NCBI GenBank assembly: GCA_031275075.1
Contig: JAISPI010000032.1
Span: 1 to 10,731, forward strand
Length of the DNA stretch: 10,731 nucleotides
Direction: 5' to 3'
Source: Burkholderiales bacterium
GTDB taxonomy: Bacteria > Pseudomonadota > Gammaproteobacteria > Burkholderiales > Casimicrobiaceae
Notes under the pieces: generated by a model
What the model was told of the DNA's origin: nothing
The model's database searches: none
What the model saw: only the letters and a program-made list of their open reading frames with translations
Shown here: piece by piece, positions 7,092 through 10,731 of the stretch
Layout of the letters: each line of letters opens with the position of its first letter
How positions within the stretch are numbered: position 1 is the first letter of the stretch
Program-made: the position numbers and the translations under genes

Positions 7092-7100
7092 ATTCTAACA
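7092..7100 (-). promoter_or_regulatory. Possible extended -10 promoter for argF
   Basis: The minus strand reads TGTTAGAAT, that is TG-T-TAGAAT, an extended -10 with five of six bases. There is no recognisable -35 at 17 bases. A start near 7085 would give a leader of about 50 bases. The sequence AGTTAATTCATC further downstream on the minus strand resembles one half of an E. coli ARG box, but the other half is absent. Confidence 0.35.
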
Positions 7101-7192
7101 AAAGAAATACGAAGACTGCGTTTTACGCATCCGGGTGTCGCGGGATAATGGCAAAGGAGAGAGCGGCAAAAAATGCTATTGACCTATTTCGG

Positions 7193-7221
7193 TTGAAATG
7201 CCGGGGATTTACGGCGACAAT
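7193..7221 (+). promoter_or_regulatory. Candidate sigma-70 promoter for the ABC importer operon
   Basis: TTGAAA (five of six) and GACAAT (four of six) are separated by 17 bases. A start near 7228 would leave a leader of about 60 bases before the binding-protein ATG. The TTTACG/GATAAT pair at 7122-7149 is the competing choice. Confidence 0.4.
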
Positions 7222-7287
7222 TACCCTTTATGCGGCATTGTTTTTGTTACATTGGCGTATTTGGAAGCTAACCAGGAGACATGAATT

Positions 7288-8148
7288 ATGAAAAAGCAGA
7301 TTTCATTATTGGCGGTCGCGGCGATGGCTGTGGCATTGCTGTTCGGTTGTGACAGCAAAGAGAAAACGGCGGCAGTTCCGGCGGTTCCGGCGCCACCACC
7401 GGCAATGACCAAGATCGTCATCGGTCTTGATGACAATTTCCCGCCGATGGGTTTTCGCGATGAGCAAAATCAAATCACGGGATTCGATATCGACCTGGCG
7501 ATAGAAACTGCGGCGCGTCTTGGTGTTGAGGTTGAATTCAAGCCGATCGACTGGAGCGCGAAGGAGGCTGAATTGAACAGCAAGCGCATTGATGCGCTTT
7601 GGAACGGTTTGACGATTACCGAGCAGCGCAAGGAGAATATTGCCTTTACGACGCCGTATCTGAAAAATCGGCAAATCGTTGTGGTGACAGCGATGTCTCC
7701 GATCAAAAGCAAGGACGAACTGGCTGGCAAGGTTGTCGGTGTACAGGATGGCAGCACTGCGGTTGAAGCGGTCGAGAAAGATCCGGTGGCGGCGTCTCTC
7801 AAGGAGATGAGAAAATTCGGTGACAACATGACGGCGTTGCTTGATCTGACGGCCGGACGGCTTGATGCGGTGGTGGTTGACGAAGTGGTAGGGCGTTATT
7901 ACTTGGCTCAAAGACCCGCCGAATATGTCGTGTTGGACGAAGATTTCGGCGATGAAGAATACGGCGTTGGCGTTCGCAAAGACGACACCGAATTGCTTGC
8001 CAAGTTGCAGAATGCCATGGACGAAATGAGACAGGACGGTTCTGCGGCGAGAATTTCAGAAAAGTGGTTTGGTAAAGACATCATCGAATATCAAACGCCT
8101 CAAGAGCAAATACCTCAAGAGCAAACACCTCAAGAAATCGCCCGTTAA
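7288..8148 (+). CDS. Amino acid ABC transporter, substrate-binding lipoprotein
   Basis: A 286-aa type-3 (polar amino acid) solute-binding protein. It begins with KKQ and a hydrophobic stretch ending in the lipobox LFGC, so Cys21 should be lipidated and anchor the protein in the envelope; a Pro/Ala linker spans about 28-40. The binding lobe opens with VIGLDDNFPPMGFRDE, and FDIDLAIETAARLG and DALWNGLTITEQR follow, the usual cluster-3 layout. GVQDGSTAVEA near 151-161 marks the second lobe. The fold normally ends near WFGKD (260-264); here a further 22 residues include three QTPQE-like units. AGGAG at 7274-7278 sets the ATG at 7288; an ATG at 7281 is out of frame. The substrate is a polar or charged amino acid, but which one cannot be fixed; the acidic-rich pocket neighbours and argF beside it make a basic amino acid only a guess. 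Confidence 0.92.
   Translation: MKKQISLLAVAAMAVALLFGCDSKEKTAAVPAVPAPPPAMTKIVIGLDDNFPPMGFRDEQNQITGFDIDLAIETAARLGVEVEFKPIDWSAKEAELNSKRIDALWNGLTITEQRKENIAFTTPYLKNRQIVVVTAMSPIKSKDELAGKVVGVQDGSTAVEAVEKDPVAASLKEMRKFGDNMTALLDLTAGRLDAVVVDEVVGRYYLAQRPAEYVVLDEDFGDEEYGVGVRKDDTELLAKLQNAMDEMRQDGSAARISEKWFGKDIIEYQTPQEQIPQEQTPQEIAR
8092..8136 (+). repeat. Three in-frame 15-base tandem repeats
   Basis: CAAACGCCTCAAGAG, CAAATACCTCAAGAG and CAAACACCTCAAGAA follow one another directly and encode QTPQE, QIPQE and QTPQE at the C terminus of the binding protein. The units differ by one to three bases. The length is a multiple of three, so changes in copy number would keep the frame. Confidence 0.9.
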
Positions 8149-8149
8149 C

Positions 8150-8188
8150 AAAAAAAGCCCCGACCGGGTCATCCCAGCGTCGGGGCTT
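8150..8188. terminator. Strong hairpin between binding-protein and permease genes
   Basis: AAGCCCCGAC (8155-8164) pairs perfectly with GTCGGGGCTT (8179-8188) around a 14-base loop that could add a GGG/CCC stem. It starts six bases after the binding-protein stop and ends two bases before the permease GTG. On the plus strand only TT follows, so termination there should be partial. On the minus strand a run of seven T follows, a good terminator for any antisense transcript. It may stabilise the binding-protein message and lower permease expression. Confidence 0.75.
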
Positions 8189-8190
8189 AT

Positions 8191-8844
8191 GTGATGGATT
8201 ATTTGCTTCAGATTATCGGGCCGCTGCTGGAAGGTACAGCAGTGACGCTCAAGGTGTTTTTTATCACCTTGGTGCTGGCGTTGCCGCTGGGGCTGATGCT
8301 GGCGATGGTTCGGGTGTCGCGTTATCGCATTGCCAGCGGCGTTGTCAATGGCTATATCTGGTTGATGCGCGGCACACCGCTGCTGCTGCAATTGCTGTTT
8401 ATCTATTTTGGACTGGTGCACATGCCGGGGGGTATCACCTTGGCGGCCTTTCCGGCGGCGATCATCGCTTTTACTCTTAATTATGCTGCGTATTTTGCCG
8501 AGATTTTTCGCGGTGGCATTCAGTCGATTGACCGCGGTCAGTACGAAGCAGCAAAAGTGTTGGGCTTATCGTATGGGCAAACGATGCGGCGCATTGTGAT
8601 GCCGCAAGTGGTCAAGCGTATTTTGCCGCCGGTCAGCAACGAAATCATCACGCTGGTCAAGGATACGGCGCTTATTTACGTATTGGCAATGAATGACCTG
8701 CTGCGGGTGGCGCGTGGCATTTCGAACCGCGATTTCACGACGTTTCCGTATCTGGGGGCGGCCGTCATTTATCTGGCGATGATCTTGGTGCTGACCATCA
8801 TTTTCCAGCGAATGGAAAAGAGATATGCCGTCTACGATGAATGA
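8191..8844 (+). CDS. Amino acid ABC transporter, permease (HisM/GlnP type)
   Basis: A 217-aa inner-membrane subunit of the HisM/GlnP family, with about five transmembrane segments and the cytoplasmic EAA loop at roughly residues 115-135 (YEAAKVLGLSYGQTMRRIVM), which docks on the ATPase. LLEGTAVTLKVFFITL and MRGTPLLLQLLFIYFGL are classic family segments. Only one permease gene is present, so the channel is probably a homodimer. The start may be GTG at 8191 or ATG at 8194. Neither has a separate Shine-Dalgarno: the only G-rich candidate, GGGG (8182-8185), lies inside the strong hairpin just upstream, so translation may depend on opening that hairpin or on coupling. The gene overlaps the ATPase gene by 20 bases. 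Confidence 0.94.
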   Translation: MMDYLLQIIGPLLEGTAVTLKVFFITLVLALPLGLMLAMVRVSRYRIASGVVNGYIWLMRGTPLLLQLLFIYFGLVHMPGGITLAAFPAAIIAFTLNYAAYFAEIFRGGIQSIDRGQYEAAKVLGLSYGQTMRRIVMPQVVKRILPPVSNEIITLVKDTALIYVLAMNDLLRVARGISNRDFTTFPYLGAAVIYLAMILVLTIIFQRMEKRYAVYDE

Positions 8845-9604
8845 TGCGCCGATGATCGTCGCGCGCGATATTCACAAGCGTTTCGGCACGCTTGAAGTGC
8901 TGAAAGGAATTTCGCTGGAAGTGAAAAAGGGCGATGTGATTGCAATCATCGGCCCGTCGGGTTCGGGAAAAAGCACGCTTCTTCGTTGTCTCAACCACTT
9001 GGAGACGATCGACCGCGGCAGAATCGAAATCGAAGGTGAAACGCTGGTTTCTACCGATGCTGACGATGTTTGCCGTTATGCGCCCGACGCGACGGTGCAG
9101 CGCATCTGCCGCAAAATGGGAATGGTGTTTCAGCTGTTCAATCTGTTTCCGCATCTGACGGTGATGCAAAATCTGATCGAAGCGCCGATCACCGTCAAAG
9201 GAATGAACCGCGAGATGGTTCTGCCGAAAGCCGAAGCGTTGTTGCGTAAAGTTGGGCTGTTTGAAAAACGCGACAGTTATCCGTCGCGGTTATCGGGCGG
9301 ACAAAAACAGCGGGTGGCCATTGCCCGGGCGTTGGCGATGGAGCCGGACATCATGTTGTTTGACGAACCAACCTCGGCGCTTGATCCAGAGTTGATCGGC
9401 GAGGTATTGCGCACGATCCGGCAACTCGCCGAGGAGCACATGACCATGCTGGTGGTGACCCATGAAATGGCTTTTGCCCGGGAAGTATCGACGCAAACGA
9501 TTTTTATGGACGAAGGTGAAATCGTTGAGGCACGGTCGCCAGCGGAACTGTTCGCCAACCCGCAGCACCAGCGCACCCGCGCGTTTCTTGAGCACATGCT
9601 GTGA
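8825..9604 (+). CDS. Amino acid ABC transporter, ATP-binding protein (GlnQ/HisP type)
   Basis: The 259-aa cytoplasmic ATPase that powers the importer. All motifs are intact: Walker A GPSGSGKST at 43-51, Q-loop Gln103 in MVFQLFNLFPH, signature LSGGQ at 156-160, Walker B IMLFDE at 176-181 followed by the D-loop SALD, and the switch His213 in VVTHEMAFARE. The segment from about 75 to 97 (TDADDVCRYAPDATVQRICRK) is a little longer than in E. coli GlnQ, as in HisP-like proteins. The ATG at 8825 has an AAGAG-like purine stretch before it; a second ATG at 8837 overlaps the permease stop as ATGAATGA but has no ribosome binding site. The overlap implies translational coupling with the permease. No clear terminator follows directly. 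Confidence 0.95.
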   Translation: MPSTMNDAPMIVARDIHKRFGTLEVLKGISLEVKKGDVIAIIGPSGSGKSTLLRCLNHLETIDRGRIEIEGETLVSTDADDVCRYAPDATVQRICRKMGMVFQLFNLFPHLTVMQNLIEAPITVKGMNREMVLPKAEALLRKVGLFEKRDSYPSRLSGGQKQRVAIARALAMEPDIMLFDEPTSALDPELIGEVLRTIRQLAEEHMTMLVVTHEMAFAREVSTQTIFMDEGEIVEARSPAELFANPQHQRTRAFLEHML

Positions 9605-9623
9605 TTAGGAAAACCGTTTTTAC

Positions 9624-9695
9624 CGCAAAGAACGCATAGAGCGCAAAGAAGCAATCCAGAAAATCATCTCACGCGGAGGCTCGGAGACGCGAAGA
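9624..9695. repeat. Short-period degenerate repeats (9-base and 8-base units)
   Basis: Three adjacent 9-base units, CGCAAAGAA, CGCATAGAG and CGCAAAGAA (9624-9650), are followed after about 20 bases by three 8-base units, CGCGGAGG, CTCGGAGA and CGCGAAGA (9672-9695). Such CGCAAAGAA and CGCGGAGA strings are a familiar kind of dispersed intergenic repeat in environmental bacteria, known for giving spurious 'LCALCVLCG' translations, which is what the minus strand reads here. Recognition is from memory, not a search. Confidence 0.6.
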
Positions 9696-9723
9696 AAAAT
9701 CACCGTCATTCTGCACGGAAAGT

Positions 9724-9756
9724 CTCCTTTTCAAAGGAGGTGGCCGCCGAAGGCGG
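9724..9756. repeat. Two consecutive small hairpins in the convergent gap
   Basis: CTCCTTT (9724-9730) pairs with AAAGGAG (9733-9739), and CCGCC (9744-9748) pairs with GGCGG (9752-9756) around GAA. The whole block from about 9720 to 9766 resembles dispersed 'CTCCTTT..AAAGGAGGTGGC..GACGGAGG' palindromic units that I recall from several genomes. It may form structured 3' ends for the ABC operon or metG, but it lacks a T-run on either strand. Confidence 0.5.
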
Positions 9757-9783
9757 ACGGAGGTTTGCTTCCCGCAAGCGGCG

Positions 9784-9813
9784 GGGGATGAAAACTACTT
9801 GATTTTCATCCCC
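9784..9813 (-). repeat. Perfect 11-base hairpin around the metG stop codon
   Basis: GGGGATGAAAA (9784-9794) and its exact complement TTTTCATCCCC (9803-9813) flank an 8-base loop that contains the metG TAG. On the minus strand the inner part ends the coding sequence (Gly-Met-Lys-Ile-Lys) and the outer part lies in the repeat-rich gap. The T4 lies in the stem and no T-run follows it, so it is not a standard terminator. Confidence 0.75.
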
Positions 9814-10731
9814 GGTTGCGCGCCGCTGTCCGGTTGCAGCAGGTAAATGCCGGAAGTGTCGTCGCCGGAGGCGGCGAGCACCATCCCTTCGGAGATGCCG
9901 AATTTCATTTTGCGTGGCGCCAGATTGGCAACCATCGGCGTGAAGCGGCCGATCAATTGTTCCGGCGTGTAGGCGCTTCTAATGCCGGCAAATACGGTGC
10001 GTGGTTTGTCTTCACCGACATCGAGTGTCAATTTCAGCAGCTTGTCAGCGCCTTCGACGGTTTCGGCGTGGATGATTTTTGCGATGCGCAGATCGACTTT
10101 GGAAAAGTCGTCGACGGAAATCGTGGGAAGCGCAGGGGAGGGCGTTGCTGCGGCGGCGCTCTTTTCAGCAGGCGTCGAAGCAGTGGTTTTTTGCGCCTGC
10201 ATTTCCAGCAAGCGGTCAATGTGTTGTTTCGGGTCAATCCGCGTCATCAAGTGGGTGTAATCGTTGATAGTGTGAGCGGGCGGCAATGTTGTTGCCGCTT
10301 CACGCCAATTCATTGGAGCGATGTTCAGGAAATGTTCAGCGTCACCTGCGAGTTTCGGCAGGATCGGCTTCAGATACAACGTCAGCAGCCGGAAAACTTC
10401 AAGCGTGACCGAGCAGGTGTCGTGCAACGCGGCGCGCTCGGCATCGCTTACTGTGTCGAAACGTTTGGCGAGTGTCCAAGGCGCTTGCTGATCCCAGTAA
10501 GCGTTCATTTTGTCGGCAAGCTCCATGATTTGCCGTACGGCAGCGGAGAACTGGCGTTTGTCGTAAAGCGCGGCGATGGTTTCTGCCTGTTGCAGCGTTT
10601 CTTTTGCAATCGGCAACGCAGCAAAGTGTTGGCCAAGCCGATTGTCGAAATACTTTTTGAGAAATGTTGCGGTGCGACTGGCGATGTTGACGTATTTTCC
10701 GATCAGGTCGCTGTTGACACGAGCGATGAAA
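9795..10731 (-). CDS. metG: Methionyl-tRNA synthetase, C-terminal part
   Basis: The C-terminal 311 codons of MetG, which charges tRNAMet; the catalytic domain lies beyond the window edge. The frame is open to the last base, and the codons before the internal TTG at 10616 read NSDLIGKYVNIASRTATFLKK, a typical start of the anticodon-binding helical domain, so 10616 is not the start. KMNAYWDQQAPWTLAK is also characteristic of that domain. After a Thr/Ala/Pro-rich linker (about 10100-10190) comes the Trbp111-like OB-fold tRNA-binding domain: FSKVDLRIAKI, ADKLLKLTLDVG and KMKFGISEGMVLAASG, which drives dimerisation in the long form of the enzyme. The protein ends MKIK. It converges with the ABC operon. 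Confidence 0.97.
   Translation of the reverse strand, partial: FIARVNSDLIGKYVNIASRTATFLKKYFDNRLGQHFAALPIAKETLQQAETIAALYDKRQFSAAVRQIMELADKMNAYWDQQAPWTLAKRFDTVSDAERAALHDTCSVTLEVFRLLTLYLKPILPKLAGDAEHFLNIAPMNWREAATTLPPAHTINDYTHLMTRIDPKQHIDRLLEMQAQKTTASTPAEKSAAAATPSPALPTISVDDFSKVDLRIAKIIHAETVEGADKLLKLTLDVGEDKPRTVFAGIRSAYTPEQLIGRFTPMVANLAPRKMKFGISEGMVLAASGDDTSGIYLLQPDSGAQPGMKIK

Larger units (their letters stand above)
7035..7287. promoter_or_regulatory. Divergent control region between argF and the ABC importer
   Basis: A 253-base gap that must contain the promoters for both directions. On the plus strand there are two candidate pairs: TTTACG (7122-7127) with GATAAT (7144-7149) at 16 bases, and TTGAAA (7193-7198) with GACAAT (7216-7221) at 17 bases. 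On the minus strand there is the extended -10 at 7092-7100. I found no long inverted repeat that would mark an operator and no riboswitch-like fold. An open frame here (7076-7291) overlaps the binding-protein start and lacks a ribosome binding site and homology I know. Confidence 0.55.

Noticed and set aside
7076..7291. 71-codon plus-strand frame in the argF/ABC gap
   Set aside because: It overlaps the binding-protein start, has no ribosome binding site, no recognised motif, and covers both candidate promoters.
9277..9654. Minus-strand frame beginning with LLCALCVLCG
   Set aside because: The Cys/Leu-rich start is the usual spurious translation of CGCAAAGAA-type repeats, and the rest lies opposite the ABC ATPase gene.
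9624..9695. Possible CRISPR-like array
   Set aside because: Units are 8-9 bases with no spacers and no cas genes; this is a short-period tandem repeat.
10614..10616. TTG as the start of metG within the window
   Set aside because: The frame continues upstream to the window edge with conserved MetG residues, so this is an internal Leu codon.

Overview
The window is ordinary, densely packed bacterial chromosome with about half G+C. I infer a betaproteobacterium, for three reasons: an argG-argF arginine block sits beside a YajQ homologue, the ornithine carbamoyltransferase carries an 'NNVFYTF' loop that I recall from that class, and the ST1585-like metallo-hydrolase and GST look proteobacterial. 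This placement comes from memory of the families, not from a database search. I see no phage, transposase, CRISPR array, rRNA or tRNA.

Layout. 1-1160 (+): the end of a YbaK/EbsC-type aminoacyl-tRNA deacylase, then a TSUP (TauE/SafE, YfcA-like) membrane permease. 1317-4135 (+): a compact three-gene unit with an MFS exporter of the YbfB/YjiJ family, a glutathione S-transferase-like protein and an MBL-fold hydrolase. 4149-7034 (-): yajQ, argG and argF, converging tightly on the previous unit. argF and argG catalyse consecutive steps (ornithine to citrulline to argininosuccinate). Rho-independent-type hairpins follow argG and argF. 7288-9604 (+): a complete polar amino acid ABC importer (lipoprotein binding protein, permease, ATPase), transcribed divergently from argF across a 253-base control region. 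9605-9794: a gene-free stretch of short-period repeats and hairpins. 9795-10731 (-): the C-terminal part of methionyl-tRNA synthetase, cut by the window edge.

How the parts relate. The divergent pairing of arginine biosynthesis with an amino acid importer suggests linked control of making and taking up amino acids, but no clear operator is visible. The MFS/GST/MBL unit looks like a small detoxification or xenobiotic-handling operon of unknown substrate.

I do not see an obviously new system. The items most worth a second look are small: a strong hairpin that covers the 5' edge of the permease gene inside the ABC operon, an in-frame 15-base triplicate at the end of the binding-protein gene, a perfect hairpin around the metG stop codon next to dispersed-repeat sequence, an extended -10 motif for yajQ embedded in the argG terminator tail, and the MFS/GST/MBL operon of unknown substrate.
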